Counted from the first letter of the stretch, positions 22,425-33,755 are shown. The stretch: DNA of 64,000 nucleotides from Ochotona curzoniae (GCF_017591425.1 NW_024467119.1:78360894-78424893), one strand, 5' to 3'. Translations and numbers: made by a program. The notes: generated by a model from the sequence alone, not told the origin.

Positions 22425-22695
22425 TGAAAAGTCAAGGGGTGTACAGGAGATTTTCCATCCACTGAGTCCTACCCAGATGACTGCAATGGCCAGGGCTGCG
22501 CCAAGATCAAAGCCAGAAGACAGGACCTTCATCTGGGTTACCTACAGTGTTTGCAAGGGAGCCCAACCACTTGGGCTATCTTGTACTGATTTTTCCAGGA
22601 CATGAACAGGGAGCTGGACTACATAGAGTCACTGGGACACAGGCTGCCACTCATATGGGGTGCTAGTGTTGCAGATTATGCCACGATGCAGCCCC
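22425..22695 (-). mobile_element. Old CSINE, minus strand
   Basis: Body ttttccatccactgagtcct, agccagaagacaggac, acttgggctatcttgtactg; head end gccacgatgcagcccc. The reversed tail is reduced to gtttctttacctgaaaag. Diverged. Confidence 0.8.
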
Positions 22696-23089
22696 ATGAA
22701 GAAGCATGTTTTGGAATTTTAGGCAACACCACTTTCTCAACCCAGAAGTTGCTTCCTCTGTGTTTGCTAGTCCTCTGCCATGCTGTCCATCAAGGAAGCA
22801 TGAGATGCTGGACATTGAGGGTTCTTTGGTACCTGCATAGATCATGTGGTTTGATGATGTAGTTTTAGGGAGCTGAGCAGTAGAGATTAAGGCATATACC
22901 ATGAAGGAATGGAGAAAAATGATTTTTTTTTTCCAAGTTGAAATTAAAGTAAGATGGGAACTAATGAGGCATCAAGCAGTTTGGATTGGCAAGAATGTTC
23001 TGGCAAATTAGACTGCTTCTAGGTGGTAGAGGGTGAGACAGATGCTGTGGGTCTGGCTCTGGTGTTTTTTTTTTTTTTTAAGTATTCCA
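22696..23089. other. Unique sequence, no recognised feature
   Basis: Includes T runs at 22924 and 23067 but no recognisable repeat or gene. Confidence 0.4.
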
Positions 23090-23450
23090 CCTTGTAATGA
23101 TAAAATAGCACATGCTCATTGCAAAGATTTTGTAGCTTGGGTAATTAAAGAGTAAAAACCAAAAACCATATGTGAAAATTTTCTGACCCGGAATCAGCCA
23201 TTCTTGACATTTTTGCACTGCTCCCTAATGACCTTTAGAAGTGTAGAAACACATGTTCATTTTTTCGGAAAGGCTTAATATGTGAATAATAGGCAGTATT
23301 GTTATCAGCTACCTTCTGATTTCTAGGTCTTCTCTAACAACTTGACAGGGCCTATCCCTCTAGACATGGTCAATAGTAATGACAATACATTAATTTGTAT
23401 GGTGGTTGTATTTAGCATAGCCGTTGAATTCTTAGCTAATTCAAATAATC
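23090..23450 (+). repeat. Ancient LINE-like repeat, second copy
   Basis: Same family as 7752-8075: aaaatagcacatgctcattg, a gtaattaaagagtaaaaacc stretch, cagccattcttgacattttt, then decayed AT-rich sequence. Orientation the same as the first copy. Confidence 0.4.
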
Positions 23451-23649
23451 ATGTGAAAATTTTCTTAGAGTTTCAATATAAAAAAAAATCATACAACTTA
23501 TGAATAATGTTGTTTCATTTAAATCCACTTATTACTAATTTTCTTGTTCTTGTCTTAGTCTGAGTGTTAAGACCTCTTGTAGAGCAATGTGAAATGGCAC
23601 TTATAACAAGGACAAAGGATCTTGTAAAGTTCCTAACACTTGCTCCAGG

Positions 23650-23765
23650 CATACCATTTTTGGATGCAAGTTAGAGTCCTTGATACTTCGCTTTCTACCC
23701 AGCTCCCTGCAAACGCACCTGGGAGTGCAACAGTGCCACTCACTGGGAGTGAGTGACGAAGTTGG
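23650..23765 (+). mobile_element. CSINE fragment, plus strand
   Basis: cataccatttttggatgcaa, gatacttcgctttctaccca and gctccctgcaaac follow the SINE B-box and early-body order; the 3' half is lost. Short and diverged. Confidence 0.45.
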
Positions 23766-23815
23766 GAGTACACATTTTCCCCCAAATACTGACTTTATTT
23801 TATGGTTTTTTTTTC

Positions 23816-24105
23816 TTAAAGATTTGGATTTTTGCTTATTTAAAAGGGAGAGAGAGATCTTGCAATTGCTGTTTTACTCCCCAAATGCCCACAACATCCA
23901 AGTCTGGGCTAAGCCAAAGCTAGTGGCTTAGAACTCCTAGACGCCTGAGGGGGGAGGGGGGCTGAGGCCTACGCATTGGGTGAGCTCTGGTAGCCTTCCC
24001 AGGCATGTTAGCAGGGAGCTGGATCGTGTAGCTGCTGGGACTTGAACTGAAGTGCAGATCTGGGAGAGCAGTGGCTTAACCCATGCTGCTTCAGCGCTCA
24101 CCCTG
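23816..24105 (-). mobile_element. Old CSINE, minus strand
   Basis: Reversed tail cttaaagatttggatttttg, body ttgcaattgctgttttactc, cccaaatgcccacaacat, gcagggagctggatcgtgta, head end gcttcagcgctcaccc. Contains a G-rich expansion (ggggggaggggggct) near 23950. Confidence 0.82.
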
Positions 24106-24256
24106 AGTTATTTTATTTATTGCTACCCTGTTTATTTCACATGCACATTTACATATAATATAAAATGAATTGAGTTAGGAGGAAGGGGCTCTGTTAATAG
24201 GAAAAACAATACACTAGGTGTAGAGTTAGCATAGAAAAATCGTCTTTTCCTTGAGG

Positions 24257-24749
24257 TGTTGGCAACGCCCGCATCACCACATACCCCGAGCCGAGCCGAG
24301 CGGAGGGACTAGGGTTATGAGACAGACAAGACAGACAACACACACAACACACCGAGGATCATTCTTGTGAAGTGAAACCCTTTATTCAAAGTCGAACTGC
24401 TCTTATATAGTCTGCTTGGCCCCTCCCAGGATTTTCCCAATGCTTAAGCAACACCTAAGCTCCCCCCAGGGCATGCAAAAAAAGGGGAAGCAGGAAGGAA
24501 GGAAATTGCAGTCAAGCCAGGGGCTAAATGTATCAGGCCAATATTGCCTTTCCTGTTACACCTTGAGAACCAAGCTGAGCTGTGGAGTTAACCCTTGGGA
24601 GACTGGGGCCTACATTGAGGTCAACCATAAATCTAATATACAATAGAAATCTAAAAGGAGAAGGAAACCTGGTTAAATATGTGTTTCATATTGTCCATAG
24701 AAGAAACTTGAACGTATTGCTCAGGAGAGGCAAGTGTCTTCCCCTAACA
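24257..24749 (-). mobile_element. Endogenous retrovirus LTR, minus strand
   Basis: On the minus strand it begins TGTTAGGGGAAGAC and ends GTTGCCAACA. A TATA box (TATATAAG, 24402-24409) sits 15-20 nt before an AATAAA (24381-24386). A GT/CT-rich R-U5 with several CpGs (CGGCTCGGCTCGGGG) follows. CpG retention suggests a fairly young integration. No internal retroviral frames and no primer-binding site are seen next to it, so it is a solo or orphan LTR. The short R resembles betaretrovirus-like (ERVK-type) LTRs; that class assignment is inference. Confidence 0.72.
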
Positions 24750-24757
24750 GTTAGGGG
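24741..24757. repeat. 17-nt palindrome at LTR edge
   Basis: cccctaac-a-gttagggg is a perfect 8-nt inverted repeat with a one-base loop, spanning the outer edge of the LTR. The sequence beyond the LTR end thus mirrors the LTR terminus. Confidence 0.9.
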
Positions 24758-25277
24758 TTGACGAAGCGAGCCCCAGCCTGACACTGACAGGCTTGGAAAC
24801 ATGGGTTTTCGGACATGGCTGCCTGAGAGGCTCCCTATGGGTCAGGTGGACAGTCCCTCCCGTTGGATCATAAGCTGCTGCCTGGGTGACTGGGACAATT
24901 GTCTGCCAAGTGATGCTGCATGGTGGGGCAGTGCCCCACGAAGTTGCTCCTGTTAATCTTGTCTTGCTGAGACTATTGAGGTTTCTATTCCATTCCGAGC
25001 TCCCAAAGTGGCTGCTGAAAGCACCCAACTGGAGGTGTTCATTTCTTCTCCCAGGCCAGCTCAGAAAAGGAAGCACAAAGCTTGGCGGTGCCTGAGTCCA
25101 TCTTGCCTCCCAGGGCTAACATAGCATAAGATGGAGGCTGAGACAGCAGAGTGCCGAGGAGCTGGAGGGAGGCCGTGAGGACCTTGTTCCCTGAGGATTG
25201 TGCAGTCGGCTCTGCCCCCAGATCTTTGCCATCTCCAGGTGTTTTACTCTAGCTGAAGCCAGTTTGAGCTGTATATT
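24758..25277. other. Possible LTR-related or unique sequence
   Basis: CpG-bearing, non-SINE sequence between the LTR and a CSINE. It is open on the minus strand for 110 codons (24744-25076) with no retroviral motif. It may be leftover retroviral sequence, but nothing specific (no protease, RT or capsid signature) supports that. Confidence 0.3.
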
Positions 25278-25560
25278 GTTTTAAGATGTATTTGTTTCGT
25301 ATTTTTTAAAATGATCACAGGACGAGGAAGAGAGGGATATTTTCCATCCACTCTCCAAATGGCTGCCAAAGCTGAGTCTGGAACTTCGTTCAGATGTCCC
25401 ATGTGGGTGGCAGGGACCATCTTCTGCTGCTTTTGTAGGTGCATCAACAGGGAGCTGAGTCGGAAGTGGAGCAGCCAGGACTTGAATACACATGCATATT
25501 CAAAGCCAGCATTGCAGTTGGCGTCTTAGCCCACTTTGCTGCATACAACACTGGCCCTGC
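25278..25560 (-). mobile_element. CSINE, minus strand
   Basis: Reversed tail tgttttaagatgtatttgtt, body ttttccatccactctccaaa, catgtgggtggcagggacca, ggagctgagtcggaagtgga, head acaacactggccctgc. Moderately diverged. Confidence 0.87.
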
Positions 25561-25635
25561 TGAAAGAACTTAAGAATCACTTCACTTCAGAAATCAGTGC
25601 CAGTCGTAAGAGCTGTCACAATGTCAGGTTCCAAT

Positions 25636-26064
25636 TGTCACGCCGTTGGATAGCAAAGGACCAGACGTGGATGCAGTCAGCAAGCAGAGTTTATTGAGCT
25701 GGCTAGCCAGGGTCAAGCTCCTCACACGGACACGCTGGACCGGTGGATGAAGCAACACCCTGAGCCAGGGACAAGTCAGATTCTTATAGGCCCGTTTGGC
25801 CATTACAGTGAAGCCTGCGCCCACGAAAAACACTCCAATCAATTTAAAGCAAATATGAAACACTCCAATCAAATATAGGCAAGACTAAAGGCCCGCGAAA
25901 TGCCTCAAGTCCCTATTCATCATGACAAGACAAAAACTATTCTAAGCTAAGGGATTACAGATGCAAAGCAATATCTGTGACATACAGGGCATAGGGCTAC
26001 TCATTTTTACCCTTATCAGGGCCACTGACCCTTACTTACATCCTAAGCCTGGGTGTGGGGGACA
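25636..26064 (-). mobile_element. Second minus-strand endogenous retrovirus LTR
   Basis: Minus-strand reading starts TGTCCCCCACACC and ends GGCGTGACA (an alternative end, CCTGACA, lies at 25622). TATAAG (25783-25788) precedes AATAAA (25690-25695) by about 90 nt, giving a longer R than the LTR at 24257. The body repeats the phrase acactccaatcaa twice (25828 and 25860). No internal genes adjoin it and flanking duplications are unclear. It differs from the other two LTRs, so three separate families are represented. Class not determined. Confidence 0.65.
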
Positions 26065-26139
26065 AGTTATTTGTAAAAACTTCTCCTTTTTACTTTAAGT
26101 TCAAGTTGCTTCTGACTTACTGAAACCACTTCTAATATT

Positions 26140-26375
26140 TAGACCTTTTAACATTTTGGTTGCCACTAATAACACTCGCAATGTTTCTAAACACTAGGCA
26201 TTGTTATTAGTCATCTACGTGCCTGAGTTTATTTGTCATCCTAAGAAGTCAGTGTGAATAGCCCTCATTTCACAGAGTTAAAAGTAGAATTATGAAAGTT
26301 AAGTAACTTGGCTACGTTCATTCAGCTGCTGAACTTGTACATCCTGGCTCCAGAACCGGAGTGCTAACCACTGAA
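26140..26375 (-). repeat. MIR SINE, minus strand
   Basis: Reverse MIR order: aaacactaggcattgttatt, the cctcatttcacagagttaaa block, gttaagtaacttggctacgt, then cctggctccagaaccggagtgc. Nearly full length; ancient. Confidence 0.75.
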
Positions 26376-26559
26376 CAGTCCTGTCTCTCAGGAAAGCGCA
26401 TGTGCCTTTCATTGAGGTAGCATCCCTTCCATCCTGGGGTTTTCTGTTAAAATTGGCCGGCATAGAGATCATGATTTGAATCTTTGGCAAGCATCTGGAG
26501 GACAGCTATTCTGCGTTGCCAAGAGGCTGGCAGATGGACAACTTGATACTCGTCGGGGA
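26376..26559. other. Short unique interval
   Basis: Sequence between two MIRs of opposite orientation; nothing recognised. Confidence 0.4.
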
Positions 26560-26752
26560 CAGTGTTACGGGTAAGAGCAGAAATTGCTATTCAGGTTGCC
26601 TGAGCTGGATCCTGGCTTTACCGCTCCTTAGCACTGCGATCTAATCTATGGTGGTTCCTTTCTCCTTGGCTGTCAAGTGAGGGGTAGTAATATCCCTTGC
26701 AAGGTTTTATAAGGATTGAACAAGACAGTGTGTGCAGAGCATGGGCTCCCAG
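26560..26752 (+). repeat. MIR SINE, plus strand
   Basis: gtaagagcagaaattgctat (head), ggttgcctgagctggatcct, ccttggctgtcaagtgaggg, gtagtaatatcccttgcaag, ttataaggattgaacaagac follow the MIR consensus in order. Ends at a short A run (26756). Confidence 0.75.
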
Positions 26753-26867
26753 CTGAAAAAAAAAAAAATGTCCTTTAGGGATGGAGGGTCCCTGGCTCCT
26801 GTGTGAGCCAGGGTTGGGCAGCGTGGCATCACAGGGGGATGAGGCATAGTGCCTAATTTGGAGAGAG

Positions 26868-27110
26868 GAAGCTAAATCATTTGAGGTACCTAAAATACGC
26901 AGATTCACAGAGAAGGGACAATAAAACAGGTTTCCAGACACTGAAAGCAGGACAAAGGGAGCTACTGTTGAATGGGTGTAGAGTTTCTGTTTGAGATGAT
27001 GGAAAGTTCTAGAAACAGCTAATGGTGACAACACTGAATTACATCCTTAAAATGTGAGATTGGTAAATTTTATGCTACATCTATTTTGCCACAACAACAA
27101 AAAAGGTAAA
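26868..27110 (+). mobile_element. Mammalian L1M 3' end, plus strand
   Basis: ttactgttgaatgggtgtag style sequence (from 26960), gagtttctgtttgagatgat, ggaaagttctagaaacagct and gtaaattttatgctacatct, ending in an A-rich tail (acaacaacaaaaaaggtaaa). These are the closing blocks of the old L1M 3' UTR. Only the last 240 nt are present. Confidence 0.78.
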
Positions 27111-28889
27111 AAATGAAAGCAGCGGCTTGTGGCAATGAAGATGGTGATGGCTGGTTATGAACCTGTGAGCTGAAACCCTGGTGTGAAAATGTAAAAAGCC
27201 GGTAAAAATCATGAGATTATATTTTAGAGCATTTTTTAGATATATTATCTACTTGACCATACTCATTATTTACATAATAAAAAAGCTGAAGGGAGCAGGA
27301 GGTAAGATATGGAAGATTGTTTTCCTGATTGTTATCTGGATCCCCATCTGGGGCTTGCTCTGTGGGGGTGGGGGGAGGATGGGGGGTACCGACCTGCTTC
27401 TAACCAAGAAGCACAGAACTCCTAATGGGAGCATCCCCACACACTGGTAGAGATAACACTTGCCCAAGAAGCTCAAAGCATGTGTACCTTCTGGCAACTA
27501 AAAAGCATCTGGCATAAAAAAAAAAAGTACATGACCTCCAGTGACTAAAAGAAGAAAACAATTGAGCTGCAAAGTTTTAAAAGAAAGTGCCTCTTTAAAA
27601 TAACAATAAAAATCTTCCTAATCAAGGCTTTAAGAGGCTCAGTGCATCCCTCTCTTAGCCTGGGGCCCATAACTATCCTTAGCTAATCTTTCTCTGACAG
27701 ATAAAGAGCTGCAATAGCTGTACTTATGGCTCAATTTTAAACTTTATTCAGAGAAGTGGGGAGAAGGAGTTCTGTGTGGGAATAAAGAATGAATGTTTGA
27801 GAGTGAGCATGGGGAATGGGAATCACTTATTTGCAGCATAGACGTTTCTAGGAAAAAAAAAAAAAAAACTGCTTCTGAGATTCAGAGTCCGCTCATTTGT
27901 TCACCGGTGACTTTAGACAAATCTCTGAGAAGGCAGGGTCTGAGCCAGTCATTTGCATAATTTCACTTCTACTTTAGCCCAGCTTTCCTGGGGGCCTTTG
28001 CTCGTGAAGGTTACACTGATGGGTAGAACTGGCAAGCAGCAGGTCCCTTTTTCAGCAAGGAGAGAGCAAGGTGAGCTCTCCCATGCCATGGCAAGAGCAA
28101 AGGTGGGAAATAAAGAGAAAGCATCTGTGTTCCCCAAGGAAAGCTATGAACTCTTTAGTGCAAGATGTCTTTAAAAACAAGAAAAAGTTGGCAGCTTCTG
28201 TTGTCTTCAGCCTAGCTCTGCTTAGAAGCAGAGTGTTCTAGAAGGCCATTTGAGCCCTACAATGCTCTGTCTTTATGACACTGATACTGGTACTTTGACG
28301 GGAGGGGTCTCCCAGCTCACTCAACCCCCTTCTAATGTCTCACATGCCTGGGTGGAGGTTTGGACTCCTTAGTCCATTGCTCAGGACCCAACCAGAGCTG
28401 GTTAGTCTCATTCCCCAGCACTTAGAACTGGGACTTGCTGTATATCAAGCCGTATAATTTGTTTGCTATGGGTAATGCAAATCCCAGAGCAATCAAGACA
28501 CATCCTTCATCACATGCAGGAAAAGGAAAGGAAAATTTTGTGCTGGGATAAAGAGGTGAAGAGTCTTGGTTGGTTCAGGTCCCCTGGCTATGAAAATCTG
28601 CCCATTCTTGGGTTCTATGAGCTCTGCCATAATCCTAATAAGTTCCTTCTATGTCTTTGACCAGTGAGAGCTGTTTTTTGTTTTATGCAACTAGAAATAT
28701 CTTAAACATTTTCAGCTCCAATGTGGTGCTGATGAGATCCTTAGATTGACAACTGTGACATCGGTCATTGTGAAGTTCGCCTGGAGTTTCTACAATAGAG
28801 AGACCCCCAAGTCCTTTCCTGAGGTCCTCTTCTTGTTGAAGAATTCCTCCATAGGAGTGACTTGGATGATCCACAAATCTTTTCCACTT
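27111..28889. other. Unique sequence, no recognised feature
   Basis: Contains an A17 run at 27851 and a G-rich ggggtggggggaggatgggg near 27366. No repeat family, RNA gene or exon recognised. Confidence 0.45.
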
Positions 28890-29075
28890 CCCAAATCCAA
28901 CCCTGACTTACTAACTTCTCTCCTGTGCTCAGTGGCCTTCTCACTAAGGATCAGGGTTTTTGTCTGCCAGCACCCATTACTTCTTACCTCTTCCCTCCCA
29001 TGACTATGTCCACATACAAATTAGATTGATCCCTTTGACATGCAAATCAGATCATGTCACCTGCCTTCCGGAAAC
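28890..29075 (+). repeat. L2 LINE fragment (upstream part)
   Basis: The block tgcaaatcagatcatgtcac (29041-29060) followed by ctgccttccg is the L2 3' region motif that precedes its cttcaatggctccc segment. Similarity stops soon after, and resumes near 29530. Confidence 0.6.
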
Positions 29076-29529
29076 ATTCTGTATCAGCTGGGAGGAAGGT
29101 TAAGCTGACGAAGAAGGAAGAAGCTTGTGATACAAAAGCTTGCAGATGGTTCTGGGCAGGATAGCCAAGCTGCTCACTTGTTGTGCAAGGGCCAAGCCTC
29201 CTTCTCTCTTGTTTTCACCTTCCTGTGTGTTTTTATATTCCCCAAAGTCAGAGTTGGCTCTTTGGCTTACCATGCACAGCCCACTGGGTCAGGGAAAGGA
29301 AAAACAGGGCATGTGTACAATCTTTTTAAGAGTGAAGCCCAGAAATTGCAAATACTACTTCAGCTTACATCTAATTGATAAGAGCTTTTATTATATCATA
29401 AGAATAGAATGGAAAATGTCCCTTCTAATCAGGTGGTCATGGACAGTCTCAAACTCAAAATATCCTAGACCGAAAACAATTGATGTGGCTAAGAAGGAAG
29501 GCCTTGTAGTCACTTCTGTACTGTTATCT
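29076..29529. other. Unidentified sequence splitting an L2
   Basis: About 450 nt that does not match L2 or any repeat I know lies between two L2 parts in register. It contains a 155-codon plus frame (29140-29607) without a recognisable product. Could be an insertion or simply unrecognisably decayed L2. Confidence 0.35.
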
Positions 29530-29995
29530 ACTATCCATGCTTGCAAAGTGATATCCAAGGTTTTATGTGATCTGACATCTCCCTTCCCATCTCTCCCCAG
29601 CCTCTAGTCACAAAGCCATGCATGCTCTTGTCCCTGGGGTATTTGCACTCACTGCTCTTTCTATGCAGAAAATCCTGGAGTCTCAGGTCTTTGCATGCTG
29701 TGGGTCTCAGCTCAAGTTCAGTTTGTCCAGATAGGCTTTCCTGCACCCTCCTTCTGCAATGTCCATGCTCCTGGTGACACAGTCTGCCCCAGGCTCTCTT
29801 CCATTGTCTTCTCTGTTTTGTTGATGGCATATCATTTTTACCTCTTTGAATTGTGCACTCTGTGTTTGTTTGCATGCTTGGAGGTTTACTTCTTTATCAT
29901 CTGCTTTTCTCAACTCTATCCTTGAATTTGAGCTTCCAGAGAATAACTGCCTCCTGGTCTAGCCTCTCTTTTTTACCCTAGACTGGCACAGAGGT
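29530..29995 (+). repeat. L2 LINE 3' end (downstream part)
   Basis: atgtgatctgacatctccct, then ggtatttgcactcactgctc, aggtctttgcatgctgtggg, gataggctttcctgcaccct and ttgagcttccagagaataac match the L2 3' region in order. Ancient, no coding capacity. Confidence 0.75.
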
Positions 29996-32240
29996 TGATT
30001 TCTGGTTCATGGTTTGAATGCAGATATTGGCTGAGAACACCAATGGTCTGTATGGAATCTGGTACCAGAATTTCTCAATAAAAGTTTCCTGAAATGTTGA
30101 TAAATATCTAATGCCCCTACCCTCTGATTCCTATAAGTGTCCCCTTTGGGCGGGGATATGATCTCCCTATGATGGATTTTAAAAATTTTTATCCTGGGAT
30201 CAAGTAAATGTTATTCGTTCTATTATCTCATTACTTACATGACCGATTTAATCTGTTTTCCTTTCCTAAAATGGGTATGAAAAATGCCTGATGTCGGCAT
30301 CCCTGGAGACTTGAGAGATGAATGTAATTGCCTGGAATATGGGAACATTTTATTGTCGCTCATTTGATCGTGGGCAGGATGATTTTCAAGCTGATTTCAG
30401 TGAACGGATCTTCCAAACACCATCCTCTTCTCCCATCCCTTTCTCCATCCCCTACCCCCCAGCCTCTGCCATCTCATTCCCGGCTCACCCAGGGGAAGGT
30501 GATGGCAATAGCACTGATAACAAGTGAGCTTGAACTATAGAATTCCCAGTTAACCAGGATGAGAACCAAGCTCAATAATAATAACCCTAAATGTTATTTA
30601 TATGTTTTTTCTCTGCCAAAGCCTGCTAGGTAGCTCCCAAAGGACCACACAGGAAAAATTCTACTATCAGCATATGCCCAAAGTCTGAATAAATAAGATT
30701 CAGAGGGTTTTAATGGAAAAAAAAATTAGGGCTCATCCAGTGGCTCTGCCTAGTTGGAATCAAGTGTGTTCCTGAGATGTATGCTGTGCCCATCAGCCCC
30801 CGGTAGATGATCCTGGCATCTCAGGTTTATCTATCTGGGAAATGCAGCCGCTTCCCCCCTCCTGAGACCTTTCTCTAGCTTATGCTAAAATCATCATCGA
30901 CCCCTGCTGAGGCCCCGGGAACAAAGGTCCCCCCCAGTCCCCTCCAACGCCATAGGGAAAGCTCTCCCAGGGATGTGACTTTTCAAATGGTGCTAATGCA
31001 GTATTAAGCAAAGATTTCTCTGGATCATGAATAAGTGTGGCTGTCAGTAGAACTGTCAGTGTTGAGTTAAATAGAAATTGGAACATCAGAAAGAACACTT
31101 TAAAAACCCAGTAATCATTTTTATCCATTACTTTACAAATACGCTTCTCCTTACTGATTCCTCTAGGAATCAAAATGCCATCAGGAGAAGAGAGGCAAAA
31201 AAAAAAAAGAGCTCCTTTTCCAAATGGAGCTGCAGAGGGAGTGTGTTGGAAGACCCAGGAGGGTTGCAGGCTTCTGCCTCCCTCTTAGGTTTGCAGTCTG
31301 ATGGGACCAGGGTCTCATCAGTGACACAAGGCAGGTACTTTCAGCCAGCCCCTGATAGAGGAAGTCTGTGCACCTGCCAGTTGTGGTGGATGAGACCATT
31401 GGCGTTTGCAGATTCTGCATGTTAAGCTGTTGACCTGGTGACCCGCAAAGTTCCAGGGAGTCCGTTTCTGCTCAGAGAAAACAGCTCTGATTGGCAATAG
31501 CAGCTAATGAATTCTTAGTTGGAGGCAAACATTGACGTCACCTTTGAACTCTAAGGAGCCTTGGGGAATCTCAGGGTACTTGGAGCTTTTTGGAGGAATT
31601 TTACCTTGGAACTGAGGCTTTAGGCAAGATATGATCAGTGGGATGATGTGAGGTCACCGTGCTGCAGGCAGAGAACTGCCAAGGTGGTGGGGTCAGCCAC
31701 CTGTACCCCAACAAGGTCAATGCCCAAGCCAGATGCTAATCCTATTTCACAGAATTTTCAGCACTGGGGACTCATGAGACCTTAGAAAGAGGTACTCAGA
31801 ATTGGAGTCAAAAGCAGGTGGTGATCATCTCTCCGAAGGCCCATGAGCTTGTTTGTACAGCTCCAAGGTTTGCTGGTTAGAAAAAGGAGGAACTGACTTG
31901 GTTGATGTGGAAGACAGAGATTGCCTGACATTTGGTAGTGAAAACGACCAAGAGCTTTGAAATCACAAGCAGGTGTGGCTCCACCAGAGGCCGGGATTAA
32001 GAATGTTCTGGAGTACAGGCAGGATAGACATAGCCCAGGGAGTACTCTTCAGTGTTCATTGAGAGCAGCTGCTGCAAGGACTCACGCTTCCTTGAGCTGG
32101 GATCTCTTGGCTTAGATTTCCAAGCACTGGAGGGAAAGCTGGTAGCTATACCAGGAAAGCAAAGGAAACCACTTGTAGGTTGCAGGCTCATCCATGAGGG
32201 CAGGATTGCTGTTGGTCCAGCACCACCATGGCCAGATGCT
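29996..32240. other. Unique sequence, no recognised feature
   Basis: No repeat family recognised. Includes A runs at 30717 and 31198 and a perfect TGACGTCA at 31533-31540. Frames are short. Confidence 0.4.
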
Positions 32241-32260
32241 AAGAAGAGGAGGGAGTTAAG

Positions 32261-32585
32261 GGCCTAGGGCCTAGTGGCTAAAGTCCTTACCTTGCACACG
32301 CCAGGATCCCATTTGGGTACCAATTCTAATCCCAACAGCCCAGCTTCCCATCCAGCTCCCTGTTTGTGGCCTGGAAAAGCAGTTGAGAACAGCCCAAAGC
32401 CTTGGGATCCTGCCCCCACACAGGAGATCCAGAAGAGGTGCCGGACTCCTGGCTTTGAATCAACACAACTCCAACCATTGTGGCTGCTTGGGAAGTGAAT
32501 CAATGGGCAGAAGATCCTCCTCTCTGTCTTTCCTCCTCTCTGTATGTCTGACTTTGCAATAAAAATAAATCTTAAAAAAAAAAAA
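32261..32585 (+). mobile_element. CSINE, pika-type, young, plus strand
   Basis: Head ggcctagggcctagtggcta with intact A and B boxes (ccaattctaatccc), tail caataaaaataaatctt plus A13. Target duplication aagaggagggagttaag (32244-32260) and aagaggagggagtaaag (32590-32606), near identical. Among the least diverged copies, so probably recent. Confidence 0.94.
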
Positions 32586-32606
32586 AAGAAAGAGGAGGGA
32601 GTAAAG

Positions 32607-32749
32607 AGACAAGAACATGGCCACCTGCCTGGCACAGGGGTAAGGATGAAGCCCAGAGAGGCTGGCCCAGAGCTGGCCCTTTGCAGGACTTCCCGTCTAT
32701 AATTCTGAAGATTTCCATTGTATGTGATACTATTCCTGATATGTCAGAT
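32607..32749. other. Short unique interval
   Basis: Nothing recognised. Confidence 0.35.
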
Positions 32750-32890
32750 AAAACAAGCATTTCTTGGGCATCTGCTTTGTCTGTGTATTATGCCGGAGCA
32801 ATGAACAAGACACAGCCCCAGTCCAGGAATGTCAGTGTCCAATAAAGGAAAGCAAAAGCCAGAGACCAGTCACATGACACATGCTGGGGG
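32750..32890 (-). repeat. L2 3' end, minus strand
   Basis: aaacaagcatttcttgggca, ctgctttgtctgtgtattat and agcaatgaacaagacacagccccagtc follow the reverse of the L2 terminus (the body that usually reads as acaagcatttattgagcacc). Confidence 0.55.
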
Positions 32891-33009
32891 AACAGGCCTG
32901 AGGCTCTAACGAAGTGGCACCGGCAGGGAGGAGAAGGGTCCTCTAGTAGGAGTGGAGGACTGCGTTAAAGAGAAGACGATGTTCACCTGAGATGCAGCTT
33001 TGAGGGATG

Positions 33010-33320
33010 GCATTTGGCACATTGCTGAAACAACCGCTGGAACGCCTGCTTCCTTTATCAGGCAACCTAGCTTTGGTCTTGGTTGCTCTGCTTCAGATCC
33101 AGCTTCCTGTTAATGTGCATCACAGAGGCAGGTGACGCCTGTAGTAGCTGGGTCCTTGCCGCCCACGCGGGGAGCCAAGGTTGGGTTCTAGGTTTCTGGC
33201 TTTGGTCCCGTTCTAGCCGCAGTTGCTTTGGCATTTAGAGAGTGAACCAGTTTTGTCTTCCTCTCTTTCTTGATTTCTCTGCATGTCAGATACAATGGAA
33301 GCAAGTGCATTTAAATTGTT
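33010..33320 (+). mobile_element. Old CSINE, plus strand
   Basis: ctctgcttcagatccagctt, gcccacgcggggagccaagg, ttctggctttggtcccgttc, agtgaaccagttttgtcttc follow SINE order; ends tgcatttaaattgttttttt. Head decayed. Confidence 0.72.
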
Positions 33321-33479
33321 TTTTTAAAAGGGAATGTTAATTTTGTGTGTTGTAAATACTTCAGGCTTGGTAGGTCCTAAGATCGGCTTTCTCTGTACTG
33401 TTGTGTGGCAAAAGGAGCCACAGGCAATACAACAGGGAGTGGGCGCAGCTGATTCCTGTAAAACTTTATCCATAGAGAG

Positions 33480-33755
33480 CAGATGTTGGGTCTCGTTGTT
33501 AAGACACTGGTAAGGACACCCAAATCCCCTGTGTGAGTGCCTGAGTTCAAGCTTTGGCTCTGCTCCTGTCTTAGCCTGCCAGCTAACACAGTCCCTGGGA
33601 AGCTGTGGGGATGGCTCTAGTAGTTGAGTTCCTATCACCTGTACCAAAGACCTGTCTTCAATTTTGGGCTTCTAGTTTCATCTCCTCCCCTGGGATCATT
33701 GCTGGAATTTGGAGAGAGAACCAGCAGACAGTAGCGCTCACTGAAATTAAAAAAC
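33480..33755 (+). mobile_element. Old CSINE, plus strand, decayed
   Basis: gggtctcgttgttaagacac, gtgtgagtgcctgagttcaa, gctctgctcctgtcttagcc, ctgtcttcaattttgggctt. Ends where the A-rich caaaacaaaacac begins. Highly diverged. Confidence 0.6.

Noticed and set aside
24285..24305. CpG island or promoter
   Set aside because: CpGs are confined to the U5 side of an LTR over about 20 nt; far too short for an island.
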